Of a stretch of 64,000 nt of DNA, positions 29,538 through 38,040 are shown piece after piece. A model generated the notes under the pieces. It was not told the DNA's origin, searched no databases, and was given only the letters and a program-made list of their open reading frames with translations. Where the stretch lies: positions 32,548-96,547 of the forward strand of contig POWB01000007.1 of the NCBI GenBank assembly GCA_010912705.1, written 5' to 3'. The translations under genes and the position numbers were made by a program. This DNA is from Halochromatium sp. (GTDB lineage: Bacteria > Pseudomonadota > Gammaproteobacteria > Chromatiales > Chromatiaceae). Every line of letters starts with the position of its first letter. Positions within the stretch are counted from its first letter, which is position 1.

Positions 29538-31004
29538 TCAGGCGAAGTCGTGCTTGACGATCTCCGTCACCCGCCGACAGATCTCACGGCCGTAGTCGGT
29601 CCACTGGCCCTGCCCCCAATAGCGATAGCAGCTGGTCTGCGACGCCATCAGATGGTAGAGCGCGTTGCGGTAGTTCGGATCATCGGTCGGGGTCTTTGGC
29701 TTCAGCACCTTTTCATGAAAGGCTGAGCTAGCCTCCTCCATCGGCCCGAGCACGTTGTCGTAACCCTTGACCCAGGACAGATCATTAGTCCAGCTCGCAC
29801 CATCCATGTGGAACTGATGGTCTGATTGCTTCAGCTCCTCGATCACCTTCGCCAGCTTCTCGGGGCCATCGCCGGGCTGCATCTGCGCCCAGATCTTGCC
29901 CTGCTGCACGGGCCGGATCTCGGTGAAGTCACTCTCCTTGATACCCATCGCGAACAGATGCTCCAGGTACTCACTGCCGTTCATCAGCGGCACATCAGAG
30001 CCTGAGGCGTTGCGCGCGGCCTCGAAGAACTTGTCCGGGAACTCGTTCATCATCACACCGCCGTTCTCGCCGTCGGCGATCTGGGTCACCAGCGGCGGCA
30101 CTTGCTTGCCCGCCAGCTCCCAGCGCTGCAGGCTCTGCGCCTCATACCAGGGCTGCATCTGCGCAACCAGCTTGGTATCCGAGCCCTGGGTCTTGACCAG
30201 TGCGATGATGCTAGCGGTCTCGCCCTTGGAGTTGGTGCAGACGAGGCGATGCGGCAGATGCGGGCGCTGTGGATGCCAGCCGTTGTCGGTCTGCTCGACG
30301 CTGTGCTCCTGCACCAACACCCATTGGAAACCACAGTCGTTGAGGGTCTTGACGAACTCATAGGCGACATCGGGATGGTTCGGCAGCGCCATCTCAGAGG
30401 GCGAGAAGCCGCGCACGCGCTCGAGCGCTTCGGTACCAAACAGCGCCGCGAAATGGTGCTGGAAGGCCTTGACGTGCAGCCTGTAGTCCTGCACCGGGGT
30501 CGAGGGCGCAACCGCGTGGCCCCAAGGCATGCCGAGCCATTCGACGGCCCAGTTGTAATCGGGGTTCATGGTCATGCCTTTGAGGGCGTCGAGGACGTGG
30601 TCCTCGCCCATCTGGCGCAGGCCGTAGAGCAGCGTGCCGGAGTATTCGAGCATGACCCGCGGTGATTTGCCCTCATGGATCAGCTGCGGGATGAACTCGC
30701 CCATGCGCTTGTAGCACCAGGCAAAGGCCGGCGCATTGTAGTTATCGCCAATGTCCTGGTGGTCCATCATGTATTTGAGGTTGCTGATGATCGCAGCGGT
30801 GTGCAGGTCATCACCGCCGGCCGGGATCAGCGGTTGGTGCTGATGCAGCGCGATCGCGCAGGCGGCGCGGATGTTGCCGAAGTCGACCGCGCCTGGAGAT
30901 TGACTGAGCGTCTTATCCTGACCGGATTTAACGGCTTGCTCGATGGTAGATTCTTGGCCGCAGATGTTGGGAAGGCCGTCGATGAGCTCAGGGAGGTCTG
31001 CCAT
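29538..31004 (-). CDS. Glycoside hydrolase family 57 protein (copy A)
   Basis: The 488-residue protein shows GH57 features: an early ALHQHQPLIPAGGDD segment, LLYGLRQMGEDHVLDALKG, a GFSPSEMALPNHPDVAYEF block, a TQIADGENGGVMMNEFP motif, and a C-terminal helix with TSCYRYWGQGQWTDYG. GH57 enzymes act on alpha-glucans as amylases, branching enzymes or transferases. The exact reaction cannot be told here. The frame is open to 31400, but the ATG at 31004 has an AGGAG ribosome binding site and begins MADLPELIDGLPNICGQEST. It probably shares a role in glycogen turnover with the neighbouring GH57 gene and glgA. Confidence 0.85.
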   Translation of the reverse strand: MADLPELIDGLPNICGQESTIEQAVKSGQDKTLSQSPGAVDFGNIRAACAIALHQHQPLIPAGGDDLHTAAIISNLKYMMDHQDIGDNYNAPAFAWCYKRMGEFIPQLIHEGKSPRVMLEYSGTLLYGLRQMGEDHVLDALKGMTMNPDYNWAVEWLGMPWGHAVAPSTPVQDYRLHVKAFQHHFAALFGTEALERVRGFSPSEMALPNHPDVAYEFVKTLNDCGFQWVLVQEHSVEQTDNGWHPQRPHLPHRLVCTNSKGETASIIALVKTQGSDTKLVAQMQPWYEAQSLQRWELAGKQVPPLVTQIADGENGGVMMNEFPDKFFEAARNASGSDVPLMNGSEYLEHLFAMGIKESDFTEIRPVQQGKIWAQMQPGDGPEKLAKVIEELKQSDHQFHMDGASWTNDLSWVKGYDNVLGPMEEASSAFHEKVLKPKTPTDDPNYRNALYHLMASQTSCYRYWGQGQWTDYGREICRRVTEIVKHDFA

Positions 31005-31149
31005 GGGTTTGGCTCCTGTTAGGTTGCTGGTTTGAGTGTGCAGTTGCTTGAGGTGGTACGTAGATGCTCTAGTTTTATGGCGATCGACGCCCCCGGCAGC
31101 CGCTGCCCGAACCCCTTGCGACGGTGGCACCGGGCTTTGAGCAGGGCGT

Positions 31150-32607
31150 TTAAGCCTGAGGGCTCGCCTCAGCATCGAGCTGGGTGAGGAGATCCTCGGT
31201 GACGTCCAAATCGGCCGCGGCACGATAGCACCAGGCCTCGCCCCAAAAAATGTTGCAGCTAGTTTCGGCGCGAAGCAGATGCCATTGTGCGTCTTCCAAG
31301 CGCCGTGAGAGTGCCCTGGGAAGCGCATCGATCGTCGATGGTAGAGCCGCGGAAACAACCGCGGAAGCGTCCGACTGACTTGAGGATGCTCGGCTTGCAA
31401 AACCCTCCATTGCCGGGGTCAGCCTGCTCATTTCCGCGCTTTGTGAGGCTGAGGCAGAGACGCCTAAATCCGCAGCGGCGGCTTGCGGAGACGCCTCTCG
31501 AACGCTTGCCGCTTGGACAGCCTCCCGCTCGTCGGGAGCTGCCCGGCCGACCGCTTCCGCCCCCGCGCTGGCGGTCTCACCAGCGCCATCAGCAGCCACA
31601 GCAGCGCCTCGCTCGAGCCAAACGTGCAAGCGCTGACTGACCTCGGCGTAGCGACTGATCACATCGCGCTGGGTCTGCGAGCCGGTCCACTGGGTAAAGC
31701 CTTTGCCATGATGCCAGCCGGTATTCCAAGCCCCGGTCGCGACACGCACCTCGCCGTGGGCACCATAGGTGTCCAGATAGTCATGGATGAAGCTCGGGTG
31801 CAGATTGGCTTCACCGGCTCGGATCATGTCGAGCAACGGTCGGTAGAAAACTGACCAATAGTTCGAGCCTTCGGTGACATTGCGGAACCAGCCACCGTTC
31901 TCGCCGTCAGTGGCGGTGGTCACCAGCGGCGGGAAGTCGCACCAGCGTGTACGCTCGGCGACCTCGTTGACGAACCAGCCTGGGTCCATCCCGGATTCCT
32001 GGGCATCGGAGAGCTCGCGATCGCGTACCACGACGATGATCTCATCATCACCATAGCGGGCGATATGCGGCCGGTAGCGCAGCTCCTGCCAGCTCATCGG
32101 CGCAAGCGGCTCGACATGCTCGCTGTCGACCAGCACATAGCGATAGCCGAACTGGCGCAGTAGCGGAATCAGCTCCATCGAGAAGCCCATCTCTGGCGGC
32201 CAGAAGCCCTCGAAGCGCGAGCGCCAGAACAGATGCTGGGCGATGCCCTGCCAGCGGCGCAGGTGCTCAGGACGGTCGGCGGCCGGAATCAGCGGCAGCA
32301 CCGGATGATAGTAGCCGGTGCCGAGGATATCGAAGATCTGCTGGTTCTGCAGGAACCAGAGCAGCTTGCCGCAGTCAACGATGCCGTAGACACGCGCTTG
32401 AAAATCGGGGCTGGAGAGGGTCTCGAGCAGGGTGCCTGAGAGCGACAGGTGCACGCGCGCCAGGTCTTCCTGACCCCATAGACTGCGCGGCATGCGGTCG
32501 AGCGCAAACAGGATCTCCTTGGCCTCCCAGGTCTGCTCATCGAGCAAGTGCTCAAGGTTGCCGGGTGGCTGATGAAGGTTCAGGACCAGGGCATGATGGG
32601 CGTGCAT
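31150..32607 (-). CDS. Glycoside hydrolase family 57 protein (copy B) with Ala-rich insertion
   Basis: The product starts MHAHHALVLNLHQPPGNLEH, the usual GH57 N-terminus. It contains ILGTGYYHPVLPLIPAADRP, FWPPEMGFSMELIPLLRQFG, and VTTATDGENGGWFRNVTEG, which shares DGENGG with copy A. The C-terminal helix (LLRAETSCNIFWGEAW) also parallels copy A. Between about residues 345 and 440 lies an Ala/Ser/Glu-rich stretch with little homology, apparently a lineage-specific insertion. The ATG at 32607 is chosen because the open extension to 32700 is not family-like. About 145 bases separate it from copy A. The 293 bases upstream hold no gene I can support. Confidence 0.85.
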   Translation of the reverse strand: MHAHHALVLNLHQPPGNLEHLLDEQTWEAKEILFALDRMPRSLWGQEDLARVHLSLSGTLLETLSSPDFQARVYGIVDCGKLLWFLQNQQIFDILGTGYYHPVLPLIPAADRPEHLRRWQGIAQHLFWRSRFEGFWPPEMGFSMELIPLLRQFGYRYVLVDSEHVEPLAPMSWQELRYRPHIARYGDDEIIVVVRDRELSDAQESGMDPGWFVNEVAERTRWCDFPPLVTTATDGENGGWFRNVTEGSNYWSVFYRPLLDMIRAGEANLHPSFIHDYLDTYGAHGEVRVATGAWNTGWHHGKGFTQWTGSQTQRDVISRYAEVSQRLHVWLERGAAVAADGAGETASAGAEAVGRAAPDEREAVQAASVREASPQAAAADLGVSASASQSAEMSRLTPAMEGFASRASSSQSDASAVVSAALPSTIDALPRALSRRLEDAQWHLLRAETSCNIFWGEAWCYRAAADLDVTEDLLTQLDAEASPQA

Positions 32608-32900
32608 CGAATCTGGGATCTCCGAGGTAACAGCTGTAAGGCATGATGATAGCGGATTGAGCCATCGCATCTTGCCCAAGATGCACCAGGAATGCTTCAT
32701 TGCCCTCGCTGATTGCCTTCGCTGATCAGCTTGGCTGCGCTATGAAACAGCTTGGCCGCACCATGATCATCTTCGATTCTGGTCGCAACCGCCCGCTGTA
32801 GGTCAGACTTTTAGCCCCTATCTTGTCGAGTCAAGATGGACTGCTCAGGCATCCGATGGCGAGCCGCCCTGACAACCGATAAAGCCAGTGTAAACCTATC

Positions 32901-33137
32901 ATGCCCCACGTCATTATTGACCCCGACTCGACCTCGCTCGCTGAGCGCTTTGCGCTGATCAAGGCACCAAGCAAACGACGCGCCCGGTTCCCCGAGGGCT
33001 GCGTGACGCTTGTCGACAGCGAGGAGGAGGCGCGCGCTGGACGCGATCAGGCGAAGAGGCTCGAGCCCGCGGTCGTCTACGGACCCTCGTCCTCATCCGA
33101 AAGTCAGCGCCTCTATTATCTGGTGCGATGGCTCTGA
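32901..33137 (+). CDS. Small uncharacterised protein (78 aa)
   Basis: An ATG-initiated frame encodes a charged, soluble protein beginning MPHVIIDPDSTSLAERFALI and ending RLYYLVRWL. No motif is recognised, and no clear ribosome binding site precedes the ATG. Its stop is 23 bases before the ABC ATPase gene on the same strand, so co-transcription is possible. Codon use resembles the neighbours. It may be genuine, but the evidence is only an intact frame and its position. Confidence 0.45.
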   Translation: MPHVIIDPDSTSLAERFALIKAPSKRRARFPEGCVTLVDSEEEARAGRDQAKRLEPAVVYGPSSSSESQRLYYLVRWL

Positions 33138-33160
33138 CCCTTTAGGATACACTGACCCCA

Positions 33161-33877
33161 ATGGAAACCAATCGTATGGATCAGACACCCATCTTGGCCG
33201 TCGCCGGCATCGGCAAATCCTATGCGGAGGGCCATCAGCGGCGCACCGTGTTGGCCGATATTGGCTTCGAGGTCGCGCGCGGCGAGTGCATCGCGCTGGT
33301 CGGCCAAAGCGGCTCCGGTAAATCGACCCTGCTCAACCTACTCGCCGGCATCGATAAGCCCGATACCGGCGATGTCGAGATCATGGGCCGCAGTGTCGCG
33401 GCCATGGGTGAGCCAGAGCTGACACTGCTGCGACGCGCGCACATCGGCTTTATCTATCAGTTCTTCAATCTTATCCCGACCCTAACGGTCGCCGAGAATA
33501 TCGGCCTGCCACTCGAGCTCAACGGCACCCCCGCACCCAGGCGTCGCAGCCTCATCAGCGACTGGCTCGCGAAGGTTGGACTTGATGGTCGCGAAGCTGC
33601 TTTCCCCGATGAGCTCTCTGGCGGCGAGCAGCAGCGGGTCGCCATTGCCCGCGCCCTGATCCATGAGCCCGCACTGGTGCTAGCCGACGAGCCCACCGGC
33701 AACCTCGATGCGCGTACCGGCCAGGTCGTGCTCGAGCTGCTCGCCCACCTATTCCGCGATGAGGGCCGCACCCTGATCCTGGTCACCCACAGCCGCAAGG
33801 TCTCGGAGATCACCAATCGCGTCCTAGCACTCGACAATGGTCGCCTAACGACCGAGACCGAGGCCTTATCATGGTGA
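33161..33877 (+). CDS. ABC transporter ATP-binding protein (YbbA/LolD-like)
   Basis: All ABC ATPase motifs are present: Walker A GQSGSGKSTL, the Q-loop region IGFIYQFFNLIPTLT, signature ELSGGEQQRVAIARAL, Walker B ALVLADEPTGNLDA and the H-loop ILVTHSRKVSE. The ATPTGNLDA-type Walker B and the 238-residue length place it with the MacB/LolD/YbbA branch that powers FtsX-type permeases. The permease gene follows on the same strand. An ATG at 33176 is an alternative start. Confidence 0.93.
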   Translation: METNRMDQTPILAVAGIGKSYAEGHQRRTVLADIGFEVARGECIALVGQSGSGKSTLLNLLAGIDKPDTGDVEIMGRSVAAMGEPELTLLRRAHIGFIYQFFNLIPTLTVAENIGLPLELNGTPAPRRRSLISDWLAKVGLDGREAAFPDELSGGEQQRVAIARALIHEPALVLADEPTGNLDARTGQVVLELLAHLFRDEGRTLILVTHSRKVSEITNRVLALDNGRLTTETEALSW

Positions 33878-34029
33878 AAGTGAAGGTGAAGGTGAAGGTG
33901 AAGGTGAAGATGCAGTTGAAGACGCAGCCGCTGGAGCCACAGCAAGCAGTCGGATTGATGCGGCAAGCTGTCGAGTTGATACGGCAAGCGATCGAGTTAA
34001 CCAGTGACAGCGGTCATCGCCGATGCTAA
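33871..34029 (+). other. Open 52-codon frame encoding an alternating Val-Lys peptide
   Basis: An ATG inside the last codons of the ATPase gene opens a frame that begins MVKVKVKVKVKVKMQLKTQ and ends after the start of the permease gene. The alternation comes from a gtgaag hexamer repeat. The frame overlaps both neighbours by a few bases, as a coupled gene would. It has no separate ribosome binding site and no known family, so it may be only spacer that happens to be open. Confidence 0.3.
33874..33909. repeat. Hexanucleotide tandem repeat, gtgaag x6
   Basis: Six adjacent copies of gtgaar (the first gtgaaa, five gtgaag) lie directly behind the ATPase stop codon and before the permease gene. Such repeats can change length by slippage and alter spacing within an operon. 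Confidence 0.92.
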
Positions 34030-36602
34030 CCCCTGCGCTGTTAAACGCCAGCCGACGCTACCTCTGGCGGCATCCCTGGCAGACCTGGCTCTCGATTGCT
34101 GGCATCGCGCTGGGTGTCGCCGTGGTCATCGCTGTCGACCTGGCCAACGAGAGTGCCCAACGTGGCTTTCGGCTCTCAGTCCAGCAGGTCACCGGCCCCG
34201 CCACGCACCAGGTGATCAGCGCCAGTGGTGGCTTTCCTGAGACGTTGTACGCCCAACTGCGTCTCGAGCAGGGCCTCACCCAGGCGACGCCGGTCATCGA
34301 CGCACCGGTGCGGATCGGCGAGCGCAGTCTGACCCTGCTCGGCCTCGACCTCCTCGCTGCCGCCTCGATGCGCCCAGCGCTGCGCGCCAGCCTTCGGCAA
34401 GCTAGTCGTCAGAGCGAAAGCCAACCAACCACCGGCCGTCAAGAGAACTCCGTAAAGGGCCTCGTAGGCCTACTGCGCCTGCTCCGCGACCCCGCCACCT
34501 TGGCCCTGAGCCGCAGCGATGCTGAGCGCCTTGGTCTCCAACCCGGCGACACCTTCAAGCTCGATCTCGGTGCCACCAGCGTCCCGATGCGGCTCGCGAT
34601 GATCCTGCCCGAGCAGGCCGGTCTCAGCGGCCTTGCGATCACCGACATCGCCACCGCGCAAGAGGTGCTCGACCGACTCGGCGAGATCGAGCGCATTGAT
34701 CTGATCCTGAGCGACAGCGAGGCCGAGCGCGTCGCCACCGCCCTCCCCGACGGCGTGCGGCTCGAGGCCTCGGCGCAGCGCAGCAATGCCCTGGCGCAGA
34801 TAACCCGCGCCTTCCACACCAACCTCACCGCGATGAGCCTGCTGGCGATGCTGGTCGGTGCCTTCATCGTCTACAACACCATGACCTTCGCCGTGCTCCA
34901 GCGCCGTCCGCTGCTCGGCACCCTGCGCATGCTCGGCACCACCCGCAGCCAATTGTTCGAGCTGGTGTTGGTCGAGACCCTGATCCTCGCCCTGATCGGC
35001 GCCCTGCTCGGCGTGCTGCTTGGCATCGCCGTCGGCGCCGGTCTAGTGCAGTTGGTCACCCGCACCATCAACGATATCTACTTCCAGCTCAGCGTCCGCA
35101 GCCTCCATCTGGCGCCGCTGTCGCTGCTCAAGGGGATTGGCCTGGGTCTCGGGGTGACCCTGCTCGCCGCGCTCGGCCCTGCGCTCGAGGCCGCTCGCTC
35201 ACAACCGCGCGACGTCATTCGCCGCACCCGCGTCGAAGGCCAAGCCCGTCGCCTGCTGCCCTGGCTCGCCGCTGGCGGTGTCCTGCTCATCCTCGCCGGG
35301 TTTGCCTGCATCGGTCTATCCGCGCGCTCCATGGGCATCGGCTTCCTCGCCCTGTTCTTGGTCATCGTCGGCACCGCACTGCTGATGCCGTTGGCTGTGT
35401 ACGGCTTCGCGACGGTCACCACGCCGTTGTTCGGGCGCCTGTTTGGCACCCAGGGCCGACTCGCCGCGCGCGGCATCACCGCCTCCATCACTCGATCCGG
35501 CCTCGCCGTTGCCGCGCTCGCCGTCGCCGTCGCTGCCACCATGGGCGTCAGCATCATGATCGGCAGCTTCCGCACCAGCGTCTCCGACTGGCTCGCCAAC
35601 ACCCTCACCAGCGATATCTATATCTCTGCCGAATCCAGTAGCGGTGCCAGTCGCGGTGGCGATCTACCGCCAGCGCTGGCCGCTCAGCTGCTCGCGCTAC
35701 CCGAGGTCGAGGCCTTGAGCCAAGGCCGCAGCAACCGCATCGAAACCCCTGATGGCCCCGTCCTGACCCTCGCGCTCGAATCGAGCACCGGCCAGCCGCG
35801 TGGCTTTCACTTTGAAGGCGCGACCGCCAAGGATCTCTGGCCCCGCTGGCACGCCGGCGATCTCATCCTCATCTCCCAGCCGCTGGCCTACCGCCGCCAG
35901 CTCGACATCGGCGACAGTCTGGAGCTGTTCACCACCAGTGGCTGGCAGACCTTCGAGATCGGTGCCATCTTTCAAGACTACGGCAGCGATAGCGGCACCC
36001 TGATCCTGCCTCGTCCGCTCTACGCCGAGCGCTGGGATGATCCCGCCGTCTCCTCGTTCGGCCTCGTCCTCCGCGAGGAGGCCGATGCCGAAGCGGTCAG
36101 CCAAGCGGTAGAGCGCATCCTCGCTGAGCTCGAGATTGCCACCAGCGTGCAGACCAATCGCGCCATCCGCGAGCTGTCCCTCGACATCTTTGATCAGACC
36201 TTCACTATCACCAAAGTGCTCCGTCTGCTCGCCATCGGCGTCGCCTTCGTCGGCATCCTCAGTGCACTGATGGCACTTGAGCTTGAGCGAGCCCGTGACT
36301 ACGCCGTGCTCCGAGCGACTGGCATGACTCGAGGCCAACTGCGCGCGCTGATCTTGATCCAGACCTCGGCCATGGGCCTCGCCGCTGGCCTCCTCGCCAT
36401 CCCCCTCGGGCTAGCGATGGGCGATTTGCTGATCAGCGTCATCAACCTCCGCTCCTTTGGTTGGACGATGCCAATGCAGGTGCAGCCCCAAACGCTGCTC
36501 TCAGGCATACTCTTGGCCTGGATCGCCGCCCTCCTCGCCGGTCTCTACCCTGCTGCACGGGCCGCCAAGGCCATGCCAGCCAGGGCACTACGCGAAGAAT
36601 AG
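34023..36602 (+). CDS. ABC transporter permease with two FtsX domains (YbbP-like)
   Basis: The 859-residue protein has an N-terminal helix (TWLSIAGIALGVAVVIAVD) followed by a periplasmic region, then two copies of an FtsX-type membrane domain. The first begins near residue 265 (LLAMLVGAFIVYNTMTFAVL), with further helices to about 480. The second lies in the last 130 residues (IGVAFVGILSALMALELERA, YAVLRATGMTRGQLRALIL). This double-FtsX layout matches YbbP and related putative exporters of the MacB superfamily. It pairs with the ATPase just upstream. The cargo is unknown, though related systems handle lipids or lipoproteins. Confidence 0.88.
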   Translation: MLTPALLNASRRYLWRHPWQTWLSIAGIALGVAVVIAVDLANESAQRGFRLSVQQVTGPATHQVISASGGFPETLYAQLRLEQGLTQATPVIDAPVRIGERSLTLLGLDLLAAASMRPALRASLRQASRQSESQPTTGRQENSVKGLVGLLRLLRDPATLALSRSDAERLGLQPGDTFKLDLGATSVPMRLAMILPEQAGLSGLAITDIATAQEVLDRLGEIERIDLILSDSEAERVATALPDGVRLEASAQRSNALAQITRAFHTNLTAMSLLAMLVGAFIVYNTMTFAVLQRRPLLGTLRMLGTTRSQLFELVLVETLILALIGALLGVLLGIAVGAGLVQLVTRTINDIYFQLSVRSLHLAPLSLLKGIGLGLGVTLLAALGPALEAARSQPRDVIRRTRVEGQARRLLPWLAAGGVLLILAGFACIGLSARSMGIGFLALFLVIVGTALLMPLAVYGFATVTTPLFGRLFGTQGRLAARGITASITRSGLAVAALAVAVAATMGVSIMIGSFRTSVSDWLANTLTSDIYISAESSSGASRGGDLPPALAAQLLALPEVEALSQGRSNRIETPDGPVLTLALESSTGQPRGFHFEGATAKDLWPRWHAGDLILISQPLAYRRQLDIGDSLELFTTSGWQTFEIGAIFQDYGSDSGTLILPRPLYAERWDDPAVSSFGLVLREEADAEAVSQAVERILAELEIATSVQTNRAIRELSLDIFDQTFTITKVLRLLAIGVAFVGILSALMALELERARDYAVLRATGMTRGQLRALILIQTSAMGLAAGLLAIPLGLAMGDLLISVINLRSFGWTMPMQVQPQTLLSGILLAWIAALLAGLYPAARAAKAMPARALREE

Positions 36603-36689
36603 GTCGAGAAGTCACCAACAGGCTTCGATTGACCAGAAAGGTCGTGTATTCTCTGCCCTAGATGAATATCAAGCAGTACTCGGAGGCGA

Positions 36690-37211
36690 GTGAGCGACAT
36701 GGCTGAAGACAAAAAAGTCGTAACCAAGAAGACAACCGCAAAGGCCGCTGCGGCCGAGAGCAAACCAGTCACCAAGAAGACCAGCAGCAAGAAGGCCACG
36801 GCTACAAAGGCCACGGCCACAAAGGCCGCGCCCGCAAAAGCCGCACCGGCCAAGACCAGCAGCACAACCAGCGCGAGTGGCACCACGAAAAAGCCGGTCA
36901 CCAAGAAGGCGACTGCAGCCACGACCGTCACCGCTCGCTCAAGCACGGCCAAGCCGACGCCAGCCAGCACAGCTGCAGCACCGGTGACCAAAAAGACGAC
37001 GAGCAAAAAAACCAGCGCCAAACCGCGCGAAGAGCGCCCGGTAACGCTTAGTCCGATCACCGAGGTGAGCGCCGAAGAGCGCTATCGGATGATCCAGGAG
37101 GCCGCTTATTACATTGCCGAAAAACGCGGTTTTGCCCCCGGCAATCATGCCGACGACTGGGCCGCCGCCGAGGCGCAGATCGATGAGCTCCTGCGCAAGA
37201 AAAAGCCCTGA
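36690..37211 (+). CDS. Lys/Ala/Thr-rich protein with C-terminal DUF2934 domain
   Basis: About 115 residues are a basic tail of KKTT, KATATK and AAPAKAAPAK-type repeats, like AlgP or histone H1-like tails, which would bind nucleic acid. The last 50 residues form a DUF2934 domain: RYRMIQEAAYYIAEKRGFAP then DDWAAAEAQIDELL. GTG at 36690 lies close behind GGAGG, and ATG at 36699 is the alternative. It stands alone, 87 bases after the permease gene. A role as a nucleoid-associated protein is an inference from the basic tail. Confidence 0.78.
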   Translation: MSDMAEDKKVVTKKTTAKAAAAESKPVTKKTSSKKATATKATATKAAPAKAAPAKTSSTTSASGTTKKPVTKKATAATTVTARSSTAKPTPASTAAAPVTKKTTSKKTSAKPREERPVTLSPITEVSAEERYRMIQEAAYYIAEKRGFAPGNHADDWAAAEAQIDELLRKKKP

Positions 37212-37214
37212 GTA

Positions 37215-37235
37215 ACTCTCTACTCTCTACTCTCT
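37215..37235. repeat. Heptanucleotide tandem repeat, actctct x3
   Basis: Three perfect copies of actctct follow the DUF2934 stop codon and precede pdxH. A fourth, degenerate copy (acttctg) continues the series. No promoter or hairpin was recognised here. Confidence 0.88.
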
Positions 37236-37308
37236 ACTTCTGAATGATTACCCGACAGGGGTGCTCAAATCAGGTAGAAGTTGATGGACCCGGCCTAAGC
37301 ATGACGCG

Positions 37309-37989
37309 GTGACGATGGACTACCTCGCAACTCCAACGCAGACCAATCCCGACCCGGCTAACTTTCGGATGCAAGCCATGGAGCAAGGGCTCGACCGCGA
37401 GGGGCTTGATGCTGACCCCATCGTTCAGTTCCAAGATTGGTACCAAGAGACCCTCTCGACCAAGATCCCAGAGCCAAACGCCATGTCCCTCGCGACCGTC
37501 GACGCCGAGGGGCAGCCGAGCCTGCGCACCGTCCTGCTCAAGCTCTATGACGCCAAGGGCTTTGTCTTCTTCACCAACTATCAGAGCACCAAGGCCAAGC
37601 AGATCGATACCAACGATCGCGTCTGCCTGCTGTTCCCCTGGGTTGCGCTAGCGCGGCAAGTCACCATCCTCGGCCGCGCCGAGCGCATCCCGGCCAGCGA
37701 ATCCTTAGGCTACTTCGTCACCCGCAGCCGCGGTAGCCGCATCGGCGCCTGGGCCTCGCCACAAAGCCAGGTCATCAGTTCTCGCTCACTGCTCGAGCAG
37801 AAGGTCGCCCAGATCAAACAGCGCTTCAGCGAAGGCGAGATCCCGCTCCCGGACTTCTGGGGTGGCTACCGAGTGATCCCGAACAGCATCGAATTCTGGC
37901 AAGGCCGTGACAACCGACTACACGATCGCTTCCGCTACCAACGCCAGACTCCCAATGCACCCTGGCAAATCGAGCGACTAGCACCCTAA
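37309..37989 (+). CDS. pdxH: Pyridoxamine 5'-phosphate oxidase
   Basis: PdxH oxidises pyridoxine or pyridoxamine phosphate to pyridoxal 5'-phosphate with FMN and oxygen. Conserved blocks are NAMSLATVDAEGQPSLRTVL, the FMN-binding FVFFTNYQSTKAKQI, LLFPWVALARQVTILGRAER and the C-terminal PDFWGGYRVIPNSIEFWQGR with DRFRYQR. The 226-residue length is normal. GTG at 37309 or ATG at 37315 can serve as start. It precedes mobA by 51 bases. Confidence 0.96.
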   Translation: MTMDYLATPTQTNPDPANFRMQAMEQGLDREGLDADPIVQFQDWYQETLSTKIPEPNAMSLATVDAEGQPSLRTVLLKLYDAKGFVFFTNYQSTKAKQIDTNDRVCLLFPWVALARQVTILGRAERIPASESLGYFVTRSRGSRIGAWASPQSQVISSRSLLEQKVAQIKQRFSEGEIPLPDFWGGYRVIPNSIEFWQGRDNRLHDRFRYQRQTPNAPWQIERLAP

Positions 37990-37994
37990 CCACT

Positions 37995-38022
37995 CACCAC
38001 TCACTCCTCACCACTCACTCCT
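37995..38022. repeat. 14-bp tandem duplication between pdxH and mobA
   Basis: The unit caccactcactcct occurs twice in direct succession. The flanking cactcaccactcac is also present at the 3' end of the lipase and ntpI genes (19404). The spacer is otherwise C-rich and holds no gene. Confidence 0.88.
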
Positions 38023-38040
38023 AACCAACACCCGAGCGCC

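Noticed and set aside
32608..32900. Possible small RNA or tRNA in the spacer
   Set aside because: No cloverleaf pattern, CCA end or strong terminator was found.
36545..37060. Minus-strand hydrophobic frame rich in Val, Leu and Phe
   Set aside because: It is the complement of the Lys/Ala-rich DUF2934 gene, where AAG and GCC codons read as hydrophobic ones on the other strand.
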